Shown one piece after another: positions 1-13,200 of a DNA stretch of 64,000 bases. The notes under the pieces are model-generated. The model was not told where the DNA came from. It made no database searches and saw only the letters and a program-made list of their open reading frames with translations. This DNA is from Paracentrotus lividus (taxonomy: Eukaryota; Echinodermata; Echinoidea; Camarodonta; Echinidae). The translations under genes and the position numbers were made by a program. The stretch covers positions 73,402,054-73,466,053 of the forward strand of contig CALNVZ010000174.1 in assembly GCA_940671915.1 (NCBI GenBank), given 5' to 3'. Numbering within the stretch: position 1 is the stretch's first letter; every line of letters starts with the position of its first letter.

Positions 1-321
1 GGTGACAATGATCTGATAAGATTTTTGGGTCATGAGGTCAAATGTCAAAGGTTACAGAGGTAAATAAATATGTGAAAATAGCTTGTCTCATGATAACTCA
101 AGAACTGTTTCATGGATCATCTTCATACTTAGTACATGTGTGCATACTTGAGTGGCACTGATCTGATTAGATTGAGGCTTTTTAAAAGGTCAAAGGTCAA
201 GGTCAAAGACATATTTGTATACATGTATATGAAAATAGAACAGATGAATGTTCCATATATTTCTGATCTGGCAATGGTAGAGGCATAAATTTCGACCGTG
301 CGCGGTCGAGGATTCATCTAG
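1..321 (+). mobile_element. 3' part of a Helitron/Helentron-like non-autonomous element
   Basis: The segment ends in a GC-rich hairpin (CGACCGTGCGCGGTCG, near 295-310) followed 11 bases later by CTAG at 318-321. A 3' hairpin before CTRR is the hallmark of Helitron 3' ends. GAGGCAT just before the hairpin is the inverse of ATGCCTC found at the 5' end of the complete copy at 8843-9234. The body is rich in GGTCAAAGGTCA-type repeats. The 5' part lies before the window. No coding potential is seen. Helitron-like is firm on structure; assignment to the Helentron branch is inference from the tandem-repeat copies further along. Confidence 0.65.
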
Positions 322-358
322 TTTATTCTGTCGCGGAGACGTCTCCGCGAAGTGAGAT
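322..358. repeat. Fragment of a GGTGGTATC foldback MITE
   Basis: This stretch contains a perfect 18-bp palindrome (CGCGGAGACGTCTCCGCG, 332-349) and then GAAGTGAGAT. Together with ACCACC at 1431-1436 it rebuilds the right end of the MITE seen whole at 12713-12844, so the MITE is split by the element at 359-1428. The left part of the MITE is missing because the Helitron-like element abuts it. Confidence 0.6.
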
Positions 359-1428
359 CCCATAGGAAAGTTTTGTGCCTGCCGCAGACTCTTGTGGTAG
401 ACTTCCCGCAGACTTGTGGCAGACTTGCCGCAGATTTTCACATGCAAATTAGATTGCTGCACCCTGCCGCAAGACTCTTTCAGTATGAGAGAGAGTCTGC
501 GCAGATCTGCTGCAGACTCTTTTTCATGAATATTCATTTCTCTACTACCTTTGTGCAGACTTGCCGCATACTCTTCAGCATGATGAAAAGTCTGCGGCAG
601 GTCTGCGAAATACCCCTTTATCATGAATATTCATATGCTACTTCCTTGTCGCAGACTTGCCGCATACTCTTTCAGCATGATAAAAATTTTGTGACAGGTC
701 TGCGGCATCCCTTTAATTTTGAAGCTATAATATTATTTCCCCCCTTTACCCAAAGACTGTGCTCTGGCCCTGCCTGTCGCATCCCCTCCATTCTATCACA
801 GAACACTCCCTGCTTATATACACACCTAAATCTAAAACATTTTGGTCACAGTTAAGTTAAAAGTAACACCTATATCTGATTTCTTTCTTATTTAATTTTT
901 TTTATTGCATAATTACATACATATTCAGAAGCTCCTGCAAGTACAATTATAGACAGGTTCAAAAACATTTAAAGCTGACAGAATGAAAAAAGATTCATCT
1001 TTTTCTGGCCGCAGACTTGCCGCATACGAGTATGCCAGAAAACAGTCTGCTGCAGACTGTTTCTGTGGCATACTAGTATGCCGGCAAGTCTGCCGAAACT
1101 GCTATTTCTGCAGCATACTCCTGCATACTCTTTGCGCATACGTTTAGTATGCGGCAGGTCTGCAGGCAGACTGCCGCATACTTTTTCATTCCTATGGGTT
1201 TGATATGAAAGTTTGTGGCAGACCTGCCGCAGACTCTATAACTTTCCAATTTTCACCGCAGGACCTGCTGCAGACGTGATAACTTTCCAATTTTCTGCGC
1301 AGCACGACATCACTGCCTGCAGCTGTATCTTAGCCGCAGACTGGTATCCGGTAAAGTCTGCAGCAAAGATTCTTTCTGCCGCATACTTCTGCATACTCTT
1401 TGCCGCAGACTTTCTATTTTCCTATGGG
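359..1428. mobile_element. TIR element built from iterated CCGCAGACT/TGCCGCATACT motifs
   Basis: The ends are CCCATAGG (359-366) and CCTATGGG (1421-1428), flanked by AT on both sides. Inside, well over a dozen copies of GCAGACTTGCCGCAGACT-like units occur in both orientations, densest at 361-720 and 1008-1425, with ATACT variants. An extra CCTATGGG occurs internally near 1191. The long open frames across 352-855 and 1213-1440 are repetitive translations of the motif (CRLAADF-like) and are not considered genes. Family unknown; probably a non-autonomous DNA element. Confidence 0.55.
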
Positions 1429-1430
1429 AT

Positions 1431-4250
1431 ACCACCCTAACATATTCTCTGAAGGATATCCTAATTTAACATTTCATTTTGTACGTTTTTTTAATTAAAG
1501 AGATGTAAATTTGGGTAGCCTGAGGGATGATAAATACAGCGGTAAAGTAGGGATCTGGAACACACTAGAAACATAAATAACTGATCAAAACAAATCAAGA
1601 TGCCGGATCCCTTATCACAAAATGGTGTAAGTTTGGAACCCAGTGCTAATAGTGAGTTCTTATAATGGAATTTCATTTTCTCAGAAACTGCCTGACACAA
1701 AGTAAATATCATTTAGTCATGTTGTAGATATGGTTGTTTAGCCTAGTTAAACCCATGGACCTACTTGCAAAAACATGTTGGGAAATCACATTCAAAAACA
1801 CATCTGTACACAAATGTTTATTATACATACATGTATCTATGGGAAACAATGTTATGTTCTCATTTATCTAAGACCACTGCAACTACTGTAGGCCCTTCTT
1901 CCCAAAATAATCATTTGGCAGATGATCACGTATGTAGTTTGAAATAACAGGTATACTTTTCTCGGGATTCTCGTTGCGATAATTTAATATCTGTTGTACC
2001 AGAACTCTGCATTATCTTACAAAAGATAAGCTGATGAAAGCATCACAAGCGCTGAACCTCCTCTTATCACCGCAATCAAACTTTACCCTCATGAAATCCA
2101 GTAGCATCCTCCATAGATTTGCTGGAGTTGCTTAAATGTCAGCTGTCAGTCACACTCAATGTACATTATACATTGCCCTTTTACTGCAGGAGGTCTTATG
2201 ATAGGGACTAAGCGTGGTGTGTCGCTCATCTTCAGATCCTCAATTGCTCAGTTATTATTGCAGAATAGTTTAATTTGTTGACTGTGAGGGAGAAAAAAAT
2301 AGATTAGATATCTAGCATTACCGATATTGTTCTTTTGGTTCTTCTGAATTGTGTCAGTCGTGACCTTTTAAAACGCTGTATTGTACAATTTGTTCAAAAA
2401 TTGTTGTGTGACAAAGGAGAAAAGTCAATATAGTTACATGTTGTCCTACGTATCTTTTTCTTTTTAAATCATATATCTTAAAGGGATGAACATACATGTA
2501 AGGAGACTTCTAAACTTGGAGTTGTGGTAACACTTTAAGAGAAAAACTTGCTTGATATTTTTTTGCAAATGTTTTATCATGCAGTATAGTTATATTGTTT
2601 GGAATGTTTAGGCAGTTACTATTTCATACTTTCATCAAGTGTATTTAGAATTCATGGACTTATTAGGGTTTGATAAATAGACTCATGTCTATATTCACAG
2701 CCCAAGTCTTTACATTACCCTGTGTTAGTAAAATATAGATGAATACTTGTAATTTTGTGTATGTAAATGTAGTTGAACAAGTTTTGAATAAAGTCTTTCA
2801 TGGTTTGATCTTTCTCATTTATGCATCAAAATAGAAAGCCTTCGACACCAATTGCTGAATATAAAATTGTGGATATATTGTAGGCCTGCATTGTAAGAGT
2901 GTATTAACTATTAATGGAGCGTGGGTATTGTAAGGGTTCTTGTACATGTATTGTTTAAGAATAGAGCCCAACCTTGTACCAGATCCCCTAACCTTTCTTC
3001 CTGCGGACGTACGTCATACAATGAATTTATAAACAGACCATTTCTTATTGATGCTAACGAGAACGCACCTATCAAAAATTGGTGATGCCCACCCATCTTT
3101 GCAGTGATTTAAACTCCTTTCTGAAAAGACCTGCCCTCAGCGCACGTCACCCCGATGGTCCAATGACACCCACGTACTATCTGACAGATCAAACAACATC
3201 TTCATTCACTGAGTGATGTTCAGTGATTCCCAGAGTAGAAGCGTTTTCATCACCGAATCCATTTGGGATTAATGAGCAATGCATTTGGCTAAAAGTCACC
3301 GGATATTGACTGCCAATGGAACTGAGATCAGTGGTAGGATCTGTATAGGAAAGAGGCTGAATTATGCCTCATTAATTTGTTGATTGGTGAAAGGGTTGGT
3401 GTGATGGCCGTTGGTTGCCCATTTTACGTCATTGCTTAGCTTTTGATTTTGATTTTGAGCATTATTTAGGTCATGTTGAACCTGCATGCTTCCGTAACTT
3501 CCGTATTTCAGTGAAACTTGAAAGTTTCTGAAGGACTTAGAAGTAGACCGATGGTTCTTTGTATTTACAAAGCAGTTGCTGTATTCTGAAGAGACCACCC
3601 TGTATAAATAAGACAGAATGAATAAATATTGATTTTCTCCACTTTTCTGCAAATTACAAGTAACAAGTTTACCATTCAATGGACATAAGACATGCAATGG
3701 ATATGTGCAAGCAGGTTTGGTAGTAATTGGTTACACTACTGCATTTTGCCTGTAATCTTTCTTTCGAAAGCAATCAAAAATTGTCTGGTTGCTACATGTA
3801 GATGCCCAATAAATTTTGACAGCTATGAGAGGAAATGGATTATTCAAAAACTGACAGTATTCCTCGCTACTAGTAGCAGATGATTAATAACAAAAGTTTA
3901 TTTGCTCAATACAAACAAAAGTCACAGTTAACATGAAAAGTTCATTTTGTGGTAGGGAACAAGCAAAGTTTAATGGTCTCCCTATAGCATCAACCAAATA
4001 ATTTGACAGTAGTATAAATACATTTTAGACAATGAAATGGTAATAAAGATGATTTGTGTTACTGCTTTGCTGTAATTTTTCACTTTGTATTGAAACCAGC
4101 TTGAATCATACCTTAATATTTTCTTTTCTTATCTTGTTTTATTGAAGGGAATTTTATAATCTCTTTTTAATTGCTCCCATGTCTTTGTTTAAGCCTGAGA
4201 GATTTATTGTCTTTTTCTCTCTTCTATTTGTGTTATTTTCTCCTAATCAG
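1431..4250 (+). other. ADSS intron sequence without recognised features
   Basis: AT-rich sequence apart from the six-base MITE remnant at its start. No exon carrying the ADSS N-terminal QWGDEGKGK P-loop was found here on either strand, so exon 1 must lie upstream of the window and this is intron 1. Short open frames (for example 3362-3697 on the minus strand) show no recognisable protein. Confidence 0.6.
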
Positions 4251-7200
4251 GGAGGAAACAATGCTGGTCACACGGTTGTCGTTGGAGACAAGGAGTATGA
4301 TTTTCATCTTTTACCGAGCGGTATCATCCATCAAAAATGTACATCAGTAATAGGTAAATTAAGTATTTTCAAAATTTCTATTATCTATAGAGGTACACAT
4401 GTACATTTTGTAAGCTTTGAGTATGTTTATTTAAGACATGCACACAAAAAACAACTGAACATAATTTTAAAATAACATGATCTTTTATTTGGAAAAGGCC
4501 CAAACAAATCTCTGATTTGAAAGTTTAATATACTGTAGGCAGACAAGGCCTAACTCTAAACAGTTTTGTTTCCTGCAATACTTTCTTATCCTTCATCAAT
4601 ATCATAGTGCCCTCTATCCAAGCTAGCAACTAAAGAATATGTACATTTGTACATTCTTTTCATGTTTCCTATGGCTCCCAAGGTCCCACCCAACTCTTTC
4701 ATTCTTTTCTATCTCGTCTGTTTTTTATAAAAAAAAAACTATATCTACCTGTAAGATTAAGATATATATTATCATAAAATCTTACAACGTACTTGCTTTT
4801 TTTCCTCTCTTTTTTATTTCATTCAGGTAATGGATTGGTGGTACACTTACCTGGGCTCTTTGAAGAAGCAGAGAAAGCCAAATCAAAAGGACTTAACGAC
4901 TGGAACGAGAGACTACGTATCTCAGATAGAGCACATTTAGGTATATGGAGTTGGTTATTTTACAAACACAAGATAGTGTTCAGTATTTTCTCTCTTTGTT
5001 TTGATGTTTTATATATTAAAAAAAAATTAAATGTATTTGTGCCACACAGCTTTGTTTTAAATTTGTGTTTACAAGGTTAGTGGTTTGTAGGCAGTTTGTG
5101 TAAAAATAATTATATGTACATGGTTGTTCCACGGGTGCCAGCAATTTTAAGGAATATTAAAACGATACACTAAACCACAGACCAAATATAAAGAATATAA
5201 AATTTTTAAAAGCCGATTTTGATGGAAATTGCAAATTGAAAAAGTACAAGATAAACAGTCTTCAAAATGCCTGTTGAAAATTATCTTCATTGACACAATT
5301 GTGATTGTAGACTCTGTGGTAAGACTCTAACATACATTTTTTGGTGAATTTCTTACCATTTTTTAATCACACATATATCTACAAGAACTTGTAATTATCT
5401 TTATCCATCAGCATGTTTCCCATTTTCATTTGTACCTTCTTTTTCTCCTTAGTTTTTGATCTTCATCAACAAGTTGATGGCTTACAAGAGTTGGAAAAGT
5501 CCAAGAACAAGTCAAGGTAAGGTACTTTTTTTGTTTGCAATAATCAAAAGTATGGATTCTGAGTAGATTTCTTGTAGCTTTGATTTAATTTAGAGCTCTA
5601 GTATTGAGACTATCTATTTTGCTCTAAAATGAGATCACACTTGTATGATGAAGGAAGTTAATTCAACACAATAATTGTGAGAATGCAAACTCACTTTTTT
5701 GTTAGCTCTTATATATATATATATATATATATAACTTACTCTTATAAGAGTTTCACAACTACTAATGTGTCAGAATTATACTTACTTGTCTGGTCCAGCT
5801 AAAAATCAGGGTTATCTTTTTCCTGCTGCAATTAATTCTTGAATGAAATATTGTCTTGTACCAGTTGCTGCTTGCATATCCAGACACAAGTACAAAATGG
5901 CTACCTTTTATTATTGTGTAGCAGTTTTATATTGAAGTATAAAATACTCAGAAAATTCTGATAAATTAGTGTCATGTCTCAACATGTCTGTTGTCTTAGG
6001 TTATGATTATTTACTCTAAAAATTTATGGAGTAATCATATACCAATAGGATTGATGATTAATTTGATGATCTGACTATATTTGACAAGTGATTAAGTTCA
6101 AATCTACAGCTAAAGTATATGAACTTTAAGTTGTCACCAGAAAAAAGCACATATATGCAACAAATAATTCAGTAACACGAGTAGTAACAGTAGTAGAAGT
6201 AGCAGCAGGAGCAGTTAGCAGTAGTACATGTTTACCATGTTTATGCTGTGACTTGGCTCTCGTGCCGAACCCCAAGCCGAGTCACAGTGTAAACACGGTA
6301 GTAGTAGTAGTAGTATAGTAGTAAACTAGATTCAAAACATTAAGTGCAATGATATTGATAGTAGTAGATGCATGTGCTTCAAAACATTATCAAGTTTCTG
6401 TGGTATGAGTAAAAGGTCACTCCACGCATCTCTCATTTACTCAATCAGTCAAGGGGATCCTGTAAACACACAGGCAAGTTGATAGCCCATGTTTATCATC
6501 ATAAGCAATGTGTTAACTACATTTACACTAAATACTAGTCTTCATCACAAACTTTATTTTGACATATTGCAAATATTAGTTGCAACCACTACCTAGCTAT
6601 AAGACCTACATGTAAGCCTCTGCATGCCATATTTTGGAGCCCGTTTTGTCTCAACTGTAAGAGTCTGCTTATTAATGCATTCTCTTGTATTGACACATTG
6701 AATACCCATAAAGTCTTGAGGCTAGCCTAACTTTGTTATTCTCTGGATATATCTGAAGCAGTGTAGTCTCAAATGATACTGCCTGCAAACTATTTTACTT
6801 CATTATTGATGGCAGATTTGCTCTTCTACTAGTTGGCAGTTCTGAGTACCATCTACTACACTCTACCAACCTCACTTCACTTGTTTATTGATTTGTGAAT
6901 AGGAATATGACGTCAAAGGGGGTATTTATTTAGATGTCAATGGTTATATTTTTTGGAATCCAAGTGATAAACATGCTTTATCACAAAGCCAGTGCAATCA
7001 ACCTTACTATATGCAGTGGGTATTGACATTAAAACTAGCATTAATGAATAGCGGAAGGCTGGAAAGAAGAGAGATAAAGACGAAGATATGAAGGTAGATG
7101 TGATTGAAAGATTAGAAAACAGTATGTGAATGGCAACTGAGATAAAAAGCAACTCGGGACTCGACTTGAGGATGAATTTTTTCAAGTTTGCAGCGTCTTA

Positions 7201-10200
7201 TGAAAATATTGTATAGTGGAATTTTTCATTTATTTTATGCAGGTTTTGTAGTTCTTTTTTTTTCCCCCCCAAAGAATAAACGTGCTACATGTAGTTCATA
7301 AGTTCTTGGAATTGAATCTTACTGACAATCAGTTCACTGCATTTGAATGGTTCACATTGGAATGAAAGATAGCAAACATACAAATAAGACCCCCCCCCCA
7401 AAAATAAATAAATAAATAAATAAATGATAAAATAGAATACATAAAAAAAAAAAAAAAAAAAAATAATAATAATAATAATAAAATAATAAATAAAAAAAAT
7501 AAATACAAAATAAATAAATAAATAAATAAATGAATACAAATCATTTACAAATGCTCTCCATGGCCCATGAAGACAAATTGACCATTGTTGTGGATCAGTA
7601 GGTTATCATAACAAGTTCAAAAGTATAAACAGAGGACCCATGATGTGTTTTGCAGATGTCTTTTTCTGCAGTGCCATGCTTTAGGCTACTTTCTTTAAAG
7701 GGATAGATAACTTTGTAGAGGATTGATTTAATAAATTGTTGATTTGTCATCTTTGTGTGGTATATAGTAATGTTCAGAAGGCTGAATAAACAGCTAAAAT
7801 GTAATCAACGTACATGTATGAAGGTAGTTGTGACTGAAGTCCCCATTTACCAAACCATTCCTGGGTTAACACTGCAGTCAATAGAGGGAAAATTAGATAT
7901 TATATGTACCAGTCTCTTGTACATTTTTACTTATTTTGAAGCATGTAAAGATGCTTAAGATTTTTTTTTCTTCAGGGTGTTATCTTGAAAAAATATTTCA
8001 TTTACTGACAGCATGTACATGTAGGGGTCCACAGCTCAAATTATTGCAAGCCTCCCCAAAGTTACAAATTCCCTTTAAAAGGTTGACTACGTGCTCATAT
8101 GAAAGAACTCATCACGACAAGCTTACTCAGATTAAAATGCAATATTAAAAGCTGTTGATTGATGACCGAAGTAAGTCATTGTTCTGGCACATTTCTCATA
8201 TCAAATTTTTTTTTGAGAGAGAATTTACGAGCAAGTGATATTTTTAGAGATATTGATTTCACTCAATTTAATTACACCTGAGACGGTTGGCCTCAATTTC
8301 TGTAATAAAAACAGGTGCATTTCTAATATAAAATCAATAGATGATTGAATATACTGCCGGATCATATCAGAAAAGTACTGATGATGAAGTAAGACACTGA
8401 AATGGGGCACGATTTCTTAGTTTTTATTGCTTTATATGATGGTACATGTATCACGTACATATATGCAGGTGCATCTTTGGACTTACATGTATTGTCTCAC
8501 AGAATTGAGGTTAATTCATGTTGAAATATATGGGTGGGACGTCCTAGTTGTGGATATTACGGGTACTCTAGTTCAAGAAATGGATTTGGGGAAACAAACA
8601 AAAGTCCTGTTTTTTTATTAAACATATTGCTTCTCTCTTTCCACGGAATTCTACATCTTGGCATCTCGAAATACATGTAGACACACTAACAAAATCAGCC
8701 TCTATTAATAAAATAAAAAATAAAAAATGAAGTTTTTATTTTTTGTCTTTTTCAAATCTGGTGTTTGTTAAATAACACTCACTCAAATAAAAAGAAAGAT
8801 CTGTTTGTTTGTTTGTTTTAATTTCTAAAACGATAAACTAGATTTTTATGCCTCTGCCACCAAAGGTGGTGCCGGAGGCATCATGTTTTCGGGTTGTCCG
8901 TCCGTACGTCCCGTTTGTTCGTTATCGCGATATCTCAAGAACCACTTGAGATATCAACTTCAAACTTGAGGAAAGTATGTATCACCATAGGAAGACAATC
9001 TGAACAGACTTTGGAGTATGAAGGTCAAAGGTCAAGGTTCACAGAGATCAAATGGTGAAATCTAATGTATTTTGAGAACCATAGAAAGATGGTCTGATTA
9101 GATTATGGAGTACCTATGTCATAGGTCAAGGGTCAATGTCTAGGTCAAAGAAACCTTGTATAAAGGAAAATAGATAGATGAATGTGTCTGATCTGGCATA
9201 TATTTTGACCGTGCGCAGTCGAGGATTCAACTTGTCTTTTGGGTTTTTTTGTTGCACACAAAAGACTGATAAATAATTTCATGTTGAACCTTGCCTGACC
9301 TTTTAGTCACCAGCCTTGTTCACATTGTGGAAGTATCAATCATCACTCTTCCTTTTTTTTTTTTTTTTTTTTTTTNNNNNNNNNNNNNNNNNNNNNNNNA
9401 TGCACGTGCATGAATCGGAATCATGAACAAAGTAATGTTGCAAACAGTAAACTCACAACAAAAAAGTTGGGTAATGACAAATTTGTAGAAAAGTGGTCCA
9501 CTCATTGGCATCATTTCACTCAATACATTGCCAAACAAGATGATAAAAGCCTAGCTGCGACCTTAATTCTTAATCCTAGTTTTGGAGATAATCGTCATCA
9601 GTGAACTAGATCAGTGAATCTGAGGGCGTATTTAGGTTTGAACAGGTCTCAGTCTGTATTGATCTGACTCAGGCCACACATGTTTGTGCCATCACCTTCT
9701 TGGGTTTTACTGTTGTTGTTGGAGTTGTGGGGAGTGCGACACCCTCCCCCATTTGTCTATTAAAAAAAAAAAAATGTTATTTTTAGGCTGTCAGTAGAAA
9801 CAAAAAGGGAGATATTTTTTTGTTTTTCGGACAAAAATAATTTTTGACACCCTCCCCTAAGTGGCCTAGAGATGCCCCTTTTTATGATAGAATTATAAAG
9901 CAGTGGCGGATCTAGGATTTCATTAGAGATTTTGGTACACCCAATTTTTTTTTTCATGTCACGTTAAGAAGGGGGGGGGGTGTAAAATTTTCTTGGTCTT
10001 CAACCATCAAGAAGGTTATTATATATCGGACATAGGGGTAAAGTTAGATTGGTCAATCAGGTCGGCAATCCGAGGTATTCAATTTTTTTTTTTTTTTTAC
10101 CATCGTCCATCAAGAAGGTCATCATAATATACATGTAGGGGTAGGCTAAGGTTAGATTGGTCGATCAGATCGGCAATCCATTCCCCCCTCCCCCCCCCCC

Positions 10201-13200
10201 GGATCCACGCCTGATAAAGTAGTATCCAAAACAGATCACAATATACATTAACATTTGCACGTTATCACCTTAAGGGAGTTTCACTTCCTTAAATGCTCTT
10301 GTGAATTGACAGTACCGGGTAACCTTCACTCCACATGGCTGTCATATGATCTGTTTTTAATTAGCTCATTAGTTGTGATTGGAGATGACTGCAGTCAGAG
10401 GGGTTATATGGCATCCAATTTGGGTGTTCAAAATAATTCTTCCTATTATCATTGGCACATGCAAAATTATTATGGTCAAGAGATTGAATGGTGGAAGAAA
10501 CTGCCTCGAAGTGATTGGTTGATAACAACTGACCTAAGAATTGTTTTGTGCTGTGAGGTTTCAGAATGAACAAAATGGTACGAAATTAACCCAATTCTGC
10601 AGAGAGTAACATGCACAAAAGACTTGTTTGGCCCGAACATTTCAACTTTTTTTTTTTGTCATGACTATGATGGCAATTGAAGAGCAATCTTTTGCAGTGG
10701 ATCTTTCTACTTATGATATTCTACCTAAATACCATGAAAATAATTTGGTTCACCTCTTTTACTAAATTCTCTTTTGGCTAAATATATTCAGGGTACAATA
10801 GAACAGTTCAACATGCTGTAAGACATGTTTAATAAGTGCATGATTTGCTTTGTATTATATGGGTTGTTTTACGATCAGGGTACACCATTTCGTCTCACTG
10901 GACCAAAAAAAAAAAGTTGTTTTGTTTTCCCTCAATTTTTGTGTATGTGTTCTAGACAAGTAAAATGATATTGCTTTTAAATTTGGAGGAATGAGGTGAC
11001 CAAATTATTTTTCTATAGGGGTTCACATTTTTTATTACACGTAAAGTCAATTGCTTCATTTTTCGGAGAGGACGTTTTTGACAGAACGTGATTTGACAAC
11101 ATTGTAATGTGAACTGTCTGAAAAATAAAAGGATGTGGGTGAAGTAAACATTATAACTTTGTGGCATATTATACAAGTGTTTTTACAGACAAAAACATTG
11201 TTCATCAAGTGATGTGTAACTATGCGTGAAACCACCGATTTCAAAGAGGACATTTTTTGACAGAATTGGAATCCCATTTTCAGTTAATGGTCACAAAATA
11301 TCAAATTAACTCTAGCTTCTGGGTTTATCAGTTTTTAAACAATCGCATTTCAGTAGTCGATTCTGATTGGAAAAGCAAGCTGAATGATTGCTAATAATAA
11401 AAATGCACAGACTCAAAATCAGAAAAAATAAAAGGAGACAATAATTTTGCCCTAAAATGCCATCATATAATGGTCAATTTTTAGAAGTACACAAATGTGT
11501 ATTTAAACAATTTATTTTTCTCTTGTAGGTTGCTCTAACAGTGCCCAATAGCTTGCCATCGTAGATTTGATATTACCATACCTCTATTTCTTTTAATGGT
11601 GCACAGAAGGCCATTTTTTGAGGGTGTACCCTGATTGTAAACCAACCCATATTACGCTGTATGTATGACATGAATACTAATTGTAGTTATAGAACATGAT
11701 ACAAGGCTTCACTCTGGTCAGAACAGTGTTTCTCACTAGGGATCCATATTGAATTGCTTTGGGTTGGCCCAATGTCCTTAAGTATTCAAATTTGTACTTT
11801 TTGGGGTCCTGCTTTGTTTCAAGTGAGTTTTTAACTATTAATGATGATGTGTAAATGTATATGAACATGTACATAGATTGCATTTACTGATTATTTATCA
11901 CTCACCAAGGTACACTATACTGATGGCAAGCGGGGGTGGGTCGTGAAGATGTAAGAGAAAATGGTAGAGAACAGAAAATGGAAGTGGAGAAGAAAAGAAG
12001 ACAAAACCTGTTGGAAAGAAGAAAATTATTGAAGAGAAAGGCAGAGAAGTGACAGAGAGAGTGGAATTGAACATTACCATTTTTTCCCTTTATGCATTGA
12101 AGCCTGAATAAGAAATAAGAAAGAAGGTTTAAACTTTTTCTTCATTTTTACATTGTTTAAATCCTTGACTAGAAAAAGCACAGAAATAAGCTATGGAGTG
12201 TTTTATTAGTGAGGATTTTGATTAGCCTTGCAAAATGCAAGCATTATACCACTTACATTATATGTCATCTTCATGTTGGAGTGTCCAAATGGTAATTACC
12301 ATTTACATGCCGTCAATCATTAGTCTGACATTTACTTTAAAGTGACATTTACATCATGGGTAATGAAGCCATTCAAACACTGATGAGAATTTCTTGATAG
12401 TGTAGTCTGTTCTTTTTTTCTTTTCTTTTTTTCTTCTTCTTCTTCCTTTTTTCCCCCACTGACATTTTCTTTGCATTTCTTTAAAGAGACAATTTTGTAT
12501 TTTATATTTCCTTCTTTGTTATTTTTATTTGATTATTATTCATATGTTTTACCTCAGAGCTCTTTTACACACCCAAGAGCTAAATTTATCTAATGATACA
12601 TGCCATATTCTGGTATTTTCATTGTGTTAAGCAGTGCCTTGTAAACACTGTGTTAGACAGTATATTTGATTGTGTTGATTTTATTTTTTACCCTATTTAT
12701 ACTTTAGAACTTGGTGGTATCTCACTTGCTTTGGGACTAGTTGCGGAGATGTCTGAGAGACATCTCTTGAGTCTCTGAGACGTCTATGAGATTTTTAGCT
12801 TTGATTTCTAAGTCAGAGACATCTCTGCAACGTGTGATACCACCTTCCCTTGGCAGTTTTTGAAAGTTTTCATTCAAACAATGAAGAAGATTTTAAATAT
12901 TAAAATGGTAACTTTGTCTTTTCTTGTGTAGTGTTGGCACAATGAAGAAGGGAATTGGTCCAACTTATTCCTCTAAAGCCAGCAGATTTTACAATTTAAC
13001 ATGGTATCTTTGTGTTTTCTTGTATAGTCTTGGCACAACGAAGAAGGGAATTGGTCCAACTTATTCCTCCAAAGCTAGCAGGACTGGTATCCGTGTATGT
13101 GACCTGATGGGGGATTTCACAGTATTTGAAAACAAGTAAGTCACCATTTTTGTAACCTCAGAATTTATCTCATTAATAAAAAATAGTAATAATGAATAGT

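Larger units (their letters stand above)
5517..8842 (+). other. ADSS intron 3, first part
   Basis: Mostly unannotatable AT-rich sequence. It holds a (TA)n run at about 5710-5732, a 6225-6301 foldback, GTAGTAG-type trinucleotide repeats around 6180-6320, and a poly-pyrimidine/AAATA simple-repeat block at 7389-7535. Open frames at 7285-7544 on the minus strand are translations of that simple repeat. No exon is evident. Confidence 0.6.

Noticed and set aside
352-855. A 167-codon open frame
   Set aside because: It is repetitive in step with the CCGCAGACT motif array, has no homologue I recognise and lies in a mobile element.
1-4250. ADSS first coding exon
   Set aside because: No frame encoding the QWGDEGKGK P-loop was found on the + strand, so the exon is taken to be upstream of the window.
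10255-10569. 104-codon open frame in ADSS intron 3
   Set aside because: No similarity recognised, no splice or codon-bias support, and an overlapping minus-strand frame of similar size.
12932-12984. Upstream copy of the ADSS exon start as a separate exon
   Set aside because: It has no donor site of its own within the unit; it can only act as an alternative acceptor running into the second copy.
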